Below, piece by piece: positions 51,867 through 60,205 of a stretch of 64,000 nucleotides of DNA. The stretch's first letter is position 1. The number at the start of each line of letters is the position of its first letter. The stretch is from Microbulbifer sediminum (GTDB lineage: Bacteria; Pseudomonadota; Gammaproteobacteria; Pseudomonadales; Cellvibrionaceae): the NCBI RefSeq assembly GCF_021729035.1, contig NZ_JAJSAP010000002.1:124001-188000 (forward strand), written 5' to 3'. A program made the position numbers and the translations under genes. Below the pieces are notes generated by a model that was given only the letters and a program-made list of their open reading frames with translations, was not told the origin of the DNA and did not search any database.

Positions 51867-52712
51867 TTACTTTTTAATTTGCCGGATCAGTCCCTCCTGG
51901 GCGGTGGAGGCCACCAGTACCCCCTCGCGGGTGAACAGCTGGCCCCGGCAGAAGCCACGGGCGCCGCTGGCTGAGGGACTGTCGGTGACATAGAGCAGCC
52001 AGTCATCCGCCCTGAAATCCCGGTGGAACCACATGGCGTGGTCCAGGCTGGCCGGCATCAGGTGGGGGTCAAAAAGGGAGATGGGATGGGGTTGCAGGGC
52101 AGTACCCAGCAGTGCCAGGTCCGAGGCGTATGACAGGGCGCAGCGGTGCTCAAGCGGGTCGTCCGACATCTCTCCCTCGGCCCGCAACCAGAACATGCAG
52201 CGGGCCTCACGCTGTTTCCGGTCAAAATAGCTTTCCGGGTCCACTGGCCGGAAATCGATCATATAGCGCCGCTGGTCGTGGGCTTCGCTGACCAGCCCGG
52301 CTTCCTCAGCCAGCTGCTGGGTATTTTTCAGTGACTCCGGGTCGGGGATAGCGTCAGTGGGCATATCCACCTGGTGGTCAAAGCCCGGCTCATGGATCTG
52401 GAAAGACGTGGACATGTTGAAGATGGCGCGGCCATGCTGCTTGGCCACCACCCGGCGAGTGGTAAAGCTACCGCCGTCGCGGATCGGGTCCACGTCGTAG
52501 ATCACCGGCAGGTCACTGCTTCCAGGGCGCAGAAAATAAGCGTGCAGGGAATGGGGCAGACGGTCCTCGACAGTGCGTGTGGCCGCCATCAGCGCCTGGC
52601 CCAGCACCTGGCCGCCGAACAGCACTTTGCGATAGTTCTCCACGTGCTGGCGGCTGCGAAACAGGTTCCGGTCCAGCTCCTCGACGTCCAGCAGCTTGCT
52701 CAGTTTTTCCAT
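51867..52712 (-). CDS. tesB: acyl-CoA thioesterase II TesB
   Basis: 281 residues, double hot-dog fold. Hydrolyses medium and long acyl-CoA. Signature GGQVLGQALMAATRTV near residue 33-48, HSLHAYFLRPGSSDLPVIYDVDPIRDGGSFTTRRV, and the active-site region ASLDHAMWFHRDFRADDWLLY. Divergent from the TetR gene, with a 340-base gap between. Confidence 0.95.
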   Translation of the reverse strand: MEKLSKLLDVEELDRNLFRSRQHVENYRKVLFGGQVLGQALMAATRTVEDRLPHSLHAYFLRPGSSDLPVIYDVDPIRDGGSFTTRRVVAKQHGRAIFNMSTSFQIHEPGFDHQVDMPTDAIPDPESLKNTQQLAEEAGLVSEAHDQRRYMIDFRPVDPESYFDRKQREARCMFWLRAEGEMSDDPLEHRCALSYASDLALLGTALQPHPISLFDPHLMPASLDHAMWFHRDFRADDWLLYVTDSPSASGARGFCRGQLFTREGVLVASTAQEGLIRQIKK

Positions 52713-53056
52713 TGTGTGCCTTACTTTCTGAGTGATCCATTGCCCCCGTACCCGAGTATTGGCGAGTAGCGGCGGGCATTCCAGCGACGCATGATAACAA
52801 CCCGGGACGGTAGAACCATTACCGATCTGCTCAGTATGGATGTTCCTTTAGGGGGCATGAGGGGCCCGTTGGCACCGGATGCGACTATGAGGGGCCCGCC
52901 CCATACCCGCGGATCGGGTCACCGGGCGCGGGATCGAGCGGCGCTTTCGACACAAAGTCCTCTGCAACGCTTTTCCAATGTCCACTAATTGCCTATCATT
53001 CATGAATGGATAGTCAATTTCAGTCTCAAAACCGTATGGCACCTAAGGTCGGAAGT
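52713..53056. other. tesB-TetR divergent region with a short palindrome
   Basis: No gene seen. Direct repeats of ATGAGGGGCCCG occur at 52857 and 52886. A near-palindrome CTATCATTCATGAATGGATAG at 52993-53013 has arms that differ by one extra base. It overlaps an ATG at 53006 that could be mistaken for the TetR start, and it is a plausible autoregulatory operator. Confidence 0.45.
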
Positions 53057-53734
53057 ATGGATAAGGCAAAGGAGAAGGTTCAGCGCTTCCGCGCGAGGGA
53101 GCAGCGTATCCTGGATGCAGCGCTTGAACTGTTGCTCGAGCATGGCGAGGAAAAGGTCACTGTCGAACAGATCGCCGAGCGGGTCGATATTGGCAAGGGC
53201 ACCATCTATAAGCATTTCATCTCCAAGACAGAGATATACATGCGCCTGCTGATGGACTACGAAAAGGCCCTGACCGAGCGCCTCAAGTCCGCTGTGGCGA
53301 CGGCGGAGCAGGGTGATATCACCGCCCCGGCCCGCGCGTACTTTGAGTCGCGGATGGCTGACCCGGCAAAGGACCGCCTGTTCCAGCGCCTTGAAGAGAA
53401 GATCATCGCCCTGAACCTGGCTCCGGAAATGATTGCCGAACTCCATGCGATCAGGAACTCCAATGCGTCCGCGCTGAACCGGGTATTCGAGCGCCGGATG
53501 GAGCAGGGCGTGCTCAAGAAGGTCCCGGCTTACTTCTACTATTCCACCTACTGGGCCCTGGTGCAGGGCGCCGTCGAACTCTACCATTCGCGGTCATTTG
53601 CCGATGTGATCGAGGACCGTGAGGGGCTGATGGAGTTCATCATGGATGTGGGTGTCCATATTGGCGATGTGTCCGGCCGCCGCCCGGAAGGTGGCGCCCC
53701 GTCAGAAGGCAGCGCGAGTTCCTCTTTTGGCTGA
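53057..53734 (+). CDS. TetR-family transcriptional regulator
   Basis: 225 residues from ATG 53057, chosen for AAGG 8 bases upstream; the frame is open from 53006. N-terminal HTH: RILDAALELLLEHGEEKVTVEQIAERVDIGKGTIYKHF, with the usual GTIYKHF recognition helix. The C-terminal ligand domain is helical. Its stop overlaps the next gene, so the two are coupled. Adjacent to the divergent tesB; control of lipid genes is possible but not shown. Confidence 0.85.
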   Translation: MDKAKEKVQRFRAREQRILDAALELLLEHGEEKVTVEQIAERVDIGKGTIYKHFISKTEIYMRLLMDYEKALTERLKSAVATAEQGDITAPARAYFESRMADPAKDRLFQRLEEKIIALNLAPEMIAELHAIRNSNASALNRVFERRMEQGVLKKVPAYFYYSTYWALVQGAVELYHSRSFADVIEDREGLMEFIMDVGVHIGDVSGRRPEGGAPSEGSASSSFG

Positions 53735-54281
53735 ACCCCTGTTCCAGCAACTGCAGCGATTACAGGAAGAGTTCAGTGGGCATCCACCGGTCAGCGACTG
53801 GAGCCCTGACCTGTGCGGCGATATGGACATGGTCATCCGCCGTGACGGGAGTTGGGTGCACGAGGGCACTGTGATCCGTCGCAAGCCGCTGGTGAACCTC
53901 TTTGCCAGCATCCTCAAGCGCGAGGGCGATGAGTACTTCCTGGTAACCCCGGTGGAGAAATGGCGGATCCGGGTCGAGGATGTGCCATTCCTCGCCACCC
54001 AGGTCGCCCGTGGGAAAGAGGGTGGCGAGGACAAGCTGCTCTTCACCACCAACACGGGGGACGTTGTGCCTCTGGATGCCGGGCACCAGTGGGAGCTGCG
54101 TCCTTTTGGCCGTCCACCGCAACCCATTCCCTATATCGAAGTACGCAACGGGCTGTTCGCCCGGATTTCCCGCGACGTTTACTACGAGCTCGTAAGCTGG
54201 GCCGCTACTCCCGCCCAGGGTCCGCAAGATACTCTTGTCGTCAAGAGCGCCGGTGAGGACTGGCCGCTGGGGCAATACTGA
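53727..54281 (+). CDS. DUF1285-family protein
   Basis: 184 residues from TTG 53727, overlapping the TetR stop by 8 bases; no ATG gives a homologous start. Conserved stretches: SDWSPDLCGDMDMVIRRDGSW, EGTVIRRKPLVNLFASIL, YFLVTPVEKWRIRVEDVPF, and RDVYYELV. Function unknown; cytoplasmic. Confidence 0.8.
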   Translation: MAEPLFQQLQRLQEEFSGHPPVSDWSPDLCGDMDMVIRRDGSWVHEGTVIRRKPLVNLFASILKREGDEYFLVTPVEKWRIRVEDVPFLATQVARGKEGGEDKLLFTTNTGDVVPLDAGHQWELRPFGRPPQPIPYIEVRNGLFARISRDVYYELVSWAATPAQGPQDTLVVKSAGEDWPLGQY

Positions 54282-54805
54282 GAACCAATACCCCGGCGGT
54301 CGGAAGCATATCTTCGCGCAATTACCCTCTGCTGCGCACCTGACTGGGATCCCCACACTTCTCCTGCCTGACCAGCACGCGACATTAATAGTGGCTTTTT
54401 ATATTACCAGTCCGGCCAGGTAACGCTTCGAAAGTGCAGCCTGGACTATCGCCTGGAATTGCCAGCCCCAATTCCTCGCGGTCGCCATCTGATTTCCTCT
54501 CACCGTTGGATGTAACTTATCTCCGACCTGACCGAATATTGACCGCCTGAAACATGCGCGCAACATAAGTGTAACCGTTTCTTTAATTCCTTTCAGATGT
54601 TGCAAGTTTTTTGGGAAATAAGCTGAAAAGTAACATTTCCGCAACATGGCCTTCCTACACTTCCTCGCGTCCGAATCGCCAGGGCGAACAAAAAATTTAA
54701 GGTTTCCGGGTTGCTGAAAAAGCGCTTTTGGATTCAGGACGCACAGCTGAAGAAAAGTCAGAATTTTGGCTGCCCAAATTTGCAAAACTTCCGTTAGGGG
54801 GAATT
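54282..54805. other. gap upstream of the lipoprotein-TonB receptor pair
   Basis: 524 bases without a supported gene. The right half is AT-rich and contains GCAACAT twice (about 54550, 54641) and must hold the promoter and a long 5' leader of the lipoprotein gene. No known box was identified. Confidence 0.35.
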
Positions 54806-56443
54806 ATGAAACACGTGAACAAAAAGCTACTGCTCTCTGCGGCGATTGCCGCCATGCTGGCCGGCTGCGACAGCGGTGGAATCAGCATCGAGCCGGAGAC
54901 TGTCGACAACTCCGTAAGCGGTGGCACTCCCACCGATGAGAATAACCCCTGCGCTTCTTACGAGGAGAGCGGACAGGTAATGCAGGGCTCCTTCGACGGC
55001 ACCAACTGTACCTACTCAGCGAGCTTTGTTGACTCCGGTAACGCCCTGACCCAGGACCTTTTTATCCCGGCGCTGGACAACGGTGGTGTTCACATCTTTG
55101 AAGGCAGCCTGTTTGTCGGCAACAACTACGACGACGACGCGACCATGGCGGCCGCCGGCATTGCTGAAGGCGGTGACGGCGCCAAGCTGACCATTGAGGC
55201 CGGCTCCACTATCGCCTTCCCGGACAGCACCAAGTTCATGGTGGTAAACCGTGGCTCCCAGGTGTTTGCTGTTGGTACCGCGGATGCCCCGATCACTTTC
55301 ACCTCCACCTCTGATGCCGTCGACAACGCGGTTGCATTCGATGCGGTACAGCAGTGGGGCGGTATGGTGATCAATGGCTTCGGTATCACCAATAAATGCA
55401 GCTACGACGCCAGCCTGAACACCTCCGAGTGCCATGTACTGGCCGAAGGCGCTGCCGGCAAGGACCAGTCCAACTACGGCGGTGACAACAACAGCGACAG
55501 CTCCGGCCAGCTGGAATACGTACGCGTCAAGCACACCGGTGCCGAAGTGGCCAACGGAGACGAGCTGAACGGTATCACCTTCAGCGCCGTTGGTGGCGGA
55601 ACCATCATCAAAAACCTGGAAGTTTATTCCACATACGACGATGGTATCGAGATGTTCGGTGGTGCGGTCAGCTTTGAGAATTACCTGGCCATGTACGTCC
55701 GCGATGACTCCATCGATATCGATGAGGGCTGGAATGGTTCGATCACCAACGCACTGGTAATCCAGAGCGAAACCGATGGTAACCATTGTATCGAGTCCGA
55801 TGGTATCGGCAGTTACGACGATAAAGATTCCGCTACCATCGACGCAATGATCGCCGCAGGCATCAATAGCCGGCCGGTTATTGATGGCCTGACCTGCATC
55901 ATCTCCGCCAATGGCGCCGACACCGCCACCCACGATCCGGGTGCTGGGTGGCGCTTCCGTGAGGCCATCTTCCCGAAAATCACCAACTCCATGGTTGTGG
56001 CTTCTTTCAATGCCGACACTACCGGTGCCGATGGCAGTAACTACTGCCTGCGTGTGGAAGACCCCGAGACCCTGGCGGAGGCAGAAACCGGAACTGAGCT
56101 GCAGATCGAGTCCAATATCTTCGCCTGTGAAGATCGCACCAAGGGTGGCCCGGTTGGAGCCCAGACCCTGGAAGAGTGGGCCGTTGCCAACAACAACATC
56201 TTCGCCGACATCACCGGCGCTGTTGACCCGACTGCGATGAACGCCACCCAGCTGCAGATCCTCGAGGGTACCCCCTCTGTGTTTTCCATCGCTGCCGGGA
56301 ACATGATGGTCAACGATGCACCCATCAGCATCAGTCCCATCTCCCGCGCCTACTTCGGTGCGCTGAGCCAGGGCGACCTCGACTGGACCCAGGGCTGGAC
56401 CTACGGCCTGCACGACGGCGAGCCGCTGTGGTTTGCAAACTAA
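54806..56443 (+). CDS. beta-helix-like surface lipoprotein paired with a TonB receptor
   Basis: 545 residues from ATG 54806 (AGGGGGAATT upstream). Lipobox AAMLAGC with Cys21. The mature protein has short beta-rich segments with repeated G-N-D turns, e.g. GLTCIISANGADTATHDPGAG, ENYLAMYVRDDSIDIDEGWNGSITNALVIQSETDG, which suggest a right-handed parallel beta-helix. Four or more Cys may form disulfides. It precedes a TonB-dependent receptor gene by 118 bases and probably passes ligand to it. Ligand unknown. Confidence 0.75.
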   Translation: MKHVNKKLLLSAAIAAMLAGCDSGGISIEPETVDNSVSGGTPTDENNPCASYEESGQVMQGSFDGTNCTYSASFVDSGNALTQDLFIPALDNGGVHIFEGSLFVGNNYDDDATMAAAGIAEGGDGAKLTIEAGSTIAFPDSTKFMVVNRGSQVFAVGTADAPITFTSTSDAVDNAVAFDAVQQWGGMVINGFGITNKCSYDASLNTSECHVLAEGAAGKDQSNYGGDNNSDSSGQLEYVRVKHTGAEVANGDELNGITFSAVGGGTIIKNLEVYSTYDDGIEMFGGAVSFENYLAMYVRDDSIDIDEGWNGSITNALVIQSETDGNHCIESDGIGSYDDKDSATIDAMIAAGINSRPVIDGLTCIISANGADTATHDPGAGWRFREAIFPKITNSMVVASFNADTTGADGSNYCLRVEDPETLAEAETGTELQIESNIFACEDRTKGGPVGAQTLEEWAVANNNIFADITGAVDPTAMNATQLQILEGTPSVFSIAAGNMMVNDAPISISPISRAYFGALSQGDLDWTQGWTYGLHDGEPLWFAN

Positions 56444-56481
56444 GCAGGGCACTTGATCGGGGGCCTGGTCCCTGATCACCC

Positions 56482-56515
56482 GGGGCGCCACTTTCGCAAA
56501 GGGAGTCGGCGCCCC
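56482..56515 (+). terminator. GC-rich hairpin between lipoprotein and receptor genes
   Basis: Stem GGGGCGCC / GGCGCCCC with an 18-base loop and only GTTTGCTT after it. Probably a weak terminator or processing/attenuation hairpin that sets receptor level below that of the lipoprotein. Confidence 0.5.
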
Positions 56516-56561
56516 GTTTGCTTCTACCGCAGGATCAACAGGAAATATAAGAGGCCTGGAA

Positions 56562-59285
56562 ATGGTTAAGATCGAAAAATATCAAAGAGCGCCGCTGGTA
56601 CTGGCTATCGCCACGGCCTCGACCCTGACCCCCAGTGCGTGGGCTCAGGTGGAGATGGATGATGTTCCCGCTCCGCAAGGACAGCAAATCGAAGAAGTAA
56701 TGGTCCAGGGCCGCCTGCGCGATTCCGCGGAGATGCTGGTCACCGAGCGCCTGGAAGAAGAGGTGGTCACCGATGTGCTGGGCTCGGAGATGATCGGGCG
56801 GGTGGGGGACTCCACCGTCGCGGCTGCACTGCGCCGCGTTTCCGGCCTGTCACTGGTAAGCGACAAGTTTGTCTATGTGCGCGGCCTGGGTGAGCGCTAT
56901 TCCAGTACTACCATGAACGGCGCCACGGTCCCTTCACCGGACCTGACCCGTAATGTAATTCCCCTGGATATCTTCCCCACCTCGGTGGTGGATTCCCTTG
57001 CCGTGCAGAAATCCTATTCTGCCGACAAGGCTGCGACCTTTGGTGGCGGTAACGTTGATATCCGCACCAGGGGCATCCCGGAGTCGCTGACTTACTCTCT
57101 GGAATTCGGTACCGGTATGAACTCGGAGACCGACGGGGATGTTCTGAGCTATCGCGGCGGTGGCGATGATGACTTTGGCACTGACGATGGCACGAGGGAG
57201 CTTGCCAGTGAAATAGACTGGTACCTGGAGCGTTTCCAGGGGCGCCTGGGCGTGGCAGATATCCGGGATACACTGCAGAAAGATGGCGTTGAGTACCATT
57301 CCCCGCAGGAGGCCTTCTCTGCTGCGCAGAAGCTCAATCGTGAGATAGCCCTGTACCTGAATCGCGATGTGGCTATCGAGGAAGACTCCAGTGCGCCGGA
57401 TGCCGATATCAAGGGTAGTGTCGGCAATCGCTTCTATATCGGTGACAACCTGGAAGTGGGCTTCCTGGCCGGGGGGTCCTACAAGAACAAGTGGCATGAA
57501 GAGGAGCGGGTCAAGCGAAGTTTTGGCGCACCGGACCAGCAGTTCGACACACAGGACAAGTCCACTCACTCAGTCGATCTGAGCGGTAACCTGAACCTGG
57601 GTGTACGTTACGGGGATGATCACGAAATCTCCAGCACCAGCCTCTACCTGCGCAATACCGATGATGAAACTGCAATCCGCGACTACTTCAACGAGAACCG
57701 CCAGCTGGCAGATGGCCGCGGCTTCCGTGAGTACAGTATCAAGTACGAAGAGCGCGACCTGTTCGTCAACCAGGTCAAGGGCAGCCATGTGGTTGGTGCC
57801 CAGACCAGGGAAATGACGCCCGGTGGCATGCTTGACTGGGTGCCGGAAGACCTGGCGTTCGACTGGTTCTATTCCGAAGCCACTGCTGCCACTGATATTC
57901 CCAATGAGGTGTCAGTGAATGCTGATACCACTACTGACGAGTCCGGAGCAGTTGTCAGCTCGGCCGTCAGCATTGGCACCAACACCTCAGGCTTCCGTTT
58001 TACCGAGCTGGAGGATACTGTCAAGGATTATGGCTGGACTGCAGCCCTGCCGCTGCAGTTCTCTTCTTCCACACTGGAGCTGAGCGGTGGTTTTGCCCGC
58101 ACAGAGAAGGGGCGCACCTACAAGGAGACCGAGTTCCGCCTGGGTGCCCTGGATGTCGACAGTGTTGATTCCCTGAATGGTTCATTGGACCAAGTGCTCA
58201 GCGACCAGAATATTACCGACCCGAACAACAACTTCGTATTCGACCGCGCCGGCGCCAACAACCAGAGCTATATCGCCGCTACCCTGACCGATGCCGCCTT
58301 CGGTAAGTTTGACTGGACACTGAACGAGACCTGGCGTGTCTCCGCCGGCGCCCGCTGGGAGGACTACAGCCAGGTGGCCCTGGACTGGAACCCCTATGGC
58401 TACACTTTCGATGATCCCCAGGTCACCATGGATCGCCAGGAGCTGGAAGCCGCGACATTCAGCGAAGATGCGGTTTACCCGGCACTGGCCCTGACCTACA
58501 TGGACAACCTATGGGCCGAGACTTTCCAGCTGCGCTTTGGTGCCAGCAAGACCGCGGTGCGTCCGGACCTGCGTGAGATCACGGATGCTATCTATATCGA
58601 CCCGATCACCGATGAGCAGATCAAGGGTAATCCCAATGCGCGTCCGTCAGAGATCACCAATTTCGACCTGCGTGCGGAGTGGTTCTTCGACAACGGTGAT
58701 AACCTGACCCTGTCCACCTACTACAAGGGTATCCTCGACCCGATCGAATTCTTCGAGCTGGGTTCCAGTGATACCAATGTTGCGCGGGAGATCATCAATG
58801 CCGAGTCTGGTGAAATCATCGGTGTCGAGATTGAGGGCCTGAAGACCATGGGCTTCCTGGGCGAAACCATGGACAGTTTCTTTGTCCAGGGCAATATCAC
58901 GCTGCAGGAGTCGGAGCTGGTTGCCGGTACCGAGGCGGACGCACCGACCAATGCCGTGCGTGAGATGACCGGCGCTTCCGATTACGTGGTCAATATGCTG
59001 GTTGGTTTCGACTCGCCCGACGGTTACCACGCAGCCACCCTGGGTTACAACGTCTTCGGCGAGCGCCTGTACCTGGCCGGCCGTAACGGCTCGCCGGATG
59101 CATTCGAACAGCCGTTCCACTCCCTGGACCTCACTTACTCCTGGTATCCCACCCAGGAATTAACCATCAAGGCCAAGATGCAGAACCTGCTGGATGAGCC
59201 TGTCGAGATCGAGCGGGAGAGTGTCATTGTTTACGAGGAGCAGCCGGGATCCTCTTTTGCCCTGAGCGCGCAGTACAAGTTCTGA
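56562..59285 (+). CDS. TonB-dependent outer-membrane receptor
   Basis: 907 residues with a signal peptide (TPSAWAQVEM). TonB box region IEEVMVQGR, plug domain (VAALRRVSGLSLVS-like ALRRVSGLSLVSDKFVYVRGLGERYSSTTMNGA, DIFPTSVVDSLAVQKSYSADKAATFGGGNVDIRTRG) and a 22-stranded barrel ending SFALSAQYKF. It lies after the lipoprotein gene; the two likely import one substrate. The large loops are acidic. Substrate cannot be read from sequence. Confidence 0.93.
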   Translation: MVKIEKYQRAPLVLAIATASTLTPSAWAQVEMDDVPAPQGQQIEEVMVQGRLRDSAEMLVTERLEEEVVTDVLGSEMIGRVGDSTVAAALRRVSGLSLVSDKFVYVRGLGERYSSTTMNGATVPSPDLTRNVIPLDIFPTSVVDSLAVQKSYSADKAATFGGGNVDIRTRGIPESLTYSLEFGTGMNSETDGDVLSYRGGGDDDFGTDDGTRELASEIDWYLERFQGRLGVADIRDTLQKDGVEYHSPQEAFSAAQKLNREIALYLNRDVAIEEDSSAPDADIKGSVGNRFYIGDNLEVGFLAGGSYKNKWHEEERVKRSFGAPDQQFDTQDKSTHSVDLSGNLNLGVRYGDDHEISSTSLYLRNTDDETAIRDYFNENRQLADGRGFREYSIKYEERDLFVNQVKGSHVVGAQTREMTPGGMLDWVPEDLAFDWFYSEATAATDIPNEVSVNADTTTDESGAVVSSAVSIGTNTSGFRFTELEDTVKDYGWTAALPLQFSSSTLELSGGFARTEKGRTYKETEFRLGALDVDSVDSLNGSLDQVLSDQNITDPNNNFVFDRAGANNQSYIAATLTDAAFGKFDWTLNETWRVSAGARWEDYSQVALDWNPYGYTFDDPQVTMDRQELEAATFSEDAVYPALALTYMDNLWAETFQLRFGASKTAVRPDLREITDAIYIDPITDEQIKGNPNARPSEITNFDLRAEWFFDNGDNLTLSTYYKGILDPIEFFELGSSDTNVAREIINAESGEIIGVEIEGLKTMGFLGETMDSFFVQGNITLQESELVAGTEADAPTNAVREMTGASDYVVNMLVGFDSPDGYHAATLGYNVFGERLYLAGRNGSPDAFEQPFHSLDLTYSWYPTQELTIKAKMQNLLDEPVEIERESVIVYEEQPGSSFALSAQYKF

Positions 59286-59323
59286 GTACAAACAGGGACT
59301 TAACAAGCAGAATGGGGAAGCTT

Positions 59324-59356
59324 AAACCGGGCGCTGGTTCCTGCGCCCGGTTTTTT
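59324..59356 (+). terminator. terminator after the TonB receptor gene
   Basis: Stem AAACCGGGCGC / GCGCCCGGTTT with an 8-base loop and a run of six Ts. Confidence 0.9.
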
Positions 59357-59384
59357 ATTGTCGGGATATCGTCGGGATCATGTA

Positions 59385-60014
59385 TTATTTTACCGAGCGG
59401 ATATGCTGGCGCAGGTCCTCTACCAGCGTCTCAGTCTCGATGGTATCGCAATAGACTCCATGCAGTCGGTCCACTGTGTCTTTCTCCATTCGTTCACTGC
59501 CTGTGGCCGTGGCGTCCGTGACGAGCACTGGACGGTAATGGAAATCGGCCAGGGCGCGGACGGTGGATTCTACGCCCTGGTGGGTAAACACGCCGCAGCA
59601 GTACGGCTGGGAAATATCAAGCTCGGTGAGTATGGGGTGGATATTGCTGTTGCCGAATGGACCGGAGCCCGTCTTGTTGATAATCAGCTCGTTCTCCCGG
59701 GGCTGCACCGAGTCGAGAAATTCCGATTCCCGTGAGCCGGGCAGGCACAAGAGTTCGCGCCGCTTGTGCCAGTAAGTCCGGTCGCGCCCGTCGGTTGTCT
59801 TGCAGCGGGTGCGCAAATGGATCACCTCCAGGCCCTTGTCTCGGAAAATCGCCTGTAACTCCTGGATGTTTGGCAGGACCAGCTTTTCCAGCCGGTTAAA
59901 GTAATACTCCTGGCCTGGCTGGTCGAAGGGTGCTTTGCCGTCGGTGCTGAATACGCCGTGACCGCGGGCGGCCACAAGGTACTGGAGGTCGATGCAGAGT
60001 AGGGCGGCTTTCAT
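59385..60014 (-). CDS. isochorismatase-fold cysteine-hydrolase relative lacking the nucleophile
   Basis: 209 residues. The fold is clear: Asp9 in CIDLQ, Lys114 in IINKTGSGPF, and GVFTHQGVESTVRALADF at 141-158. In active family members the last motif is GVxTxxCVxxT; here the Cys position (147) is Gly. Cys139-Cys140 lie just before, in PYCCGVF, and could act instead, but this is not known. Either an inactive paralogue, a binding protein or a changed chemistry. Confidence 0.8.
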   Translation of the reverse strand: MKAALLCIDLQYLVAARGHGVFSTDGKAPFDQPGQEYYFNRLEKLVLPNIQELQAIFRDKGLEVIHLRTRCKTTDGRDRTYWHKRRELLCLPGSRESEFLDSVQPRENELIINKTGSGPFGNSNIHPILTELDISQPYCCGVFTHQGVESTVRALADFHYRPVLVTDATATGSERMEKDTVDRLHGVYCDTIETETLVEDLRQHIRSVK

Positions 60015-60163
60015 GCGGATACACCTGTCTTCGGGTGTCGCAAGGCGACATTCTTCTTTGGCGGTATGCTTCAGTGTAGTCAGCTGGGAAGGTCTGGCCG
60101 GGACCGGGTGCAGGCAGGCGCTGGCAGGGCGCGCAGGAGTGCGGGGTTGCTATCCAGTGCAAT

Positions 60164-60186
60164 AAAAAAGGCGCCCGAAGGCGCCT
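60164..60186 (-). terminator. terminator of the ETF-QO gene
   Basis: Stem AGGCGCC / GGCGCCT with loop CGAA and an A-run on the plus strand (U on the minus transcript), 20 bases after the stop at 60206. Confidence 0.85.
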
Positions 60187-60205
60187 GGAAACTCTAACTG
60201 TCGGG

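Noticed and set aside
54399..54785. 128-residue minus-strand frame upstream of the lipoprotein gene
   Set aside because: No motif and composition unlike the genes here; it covers the likely promoter and leader of the lipoprotein gene.
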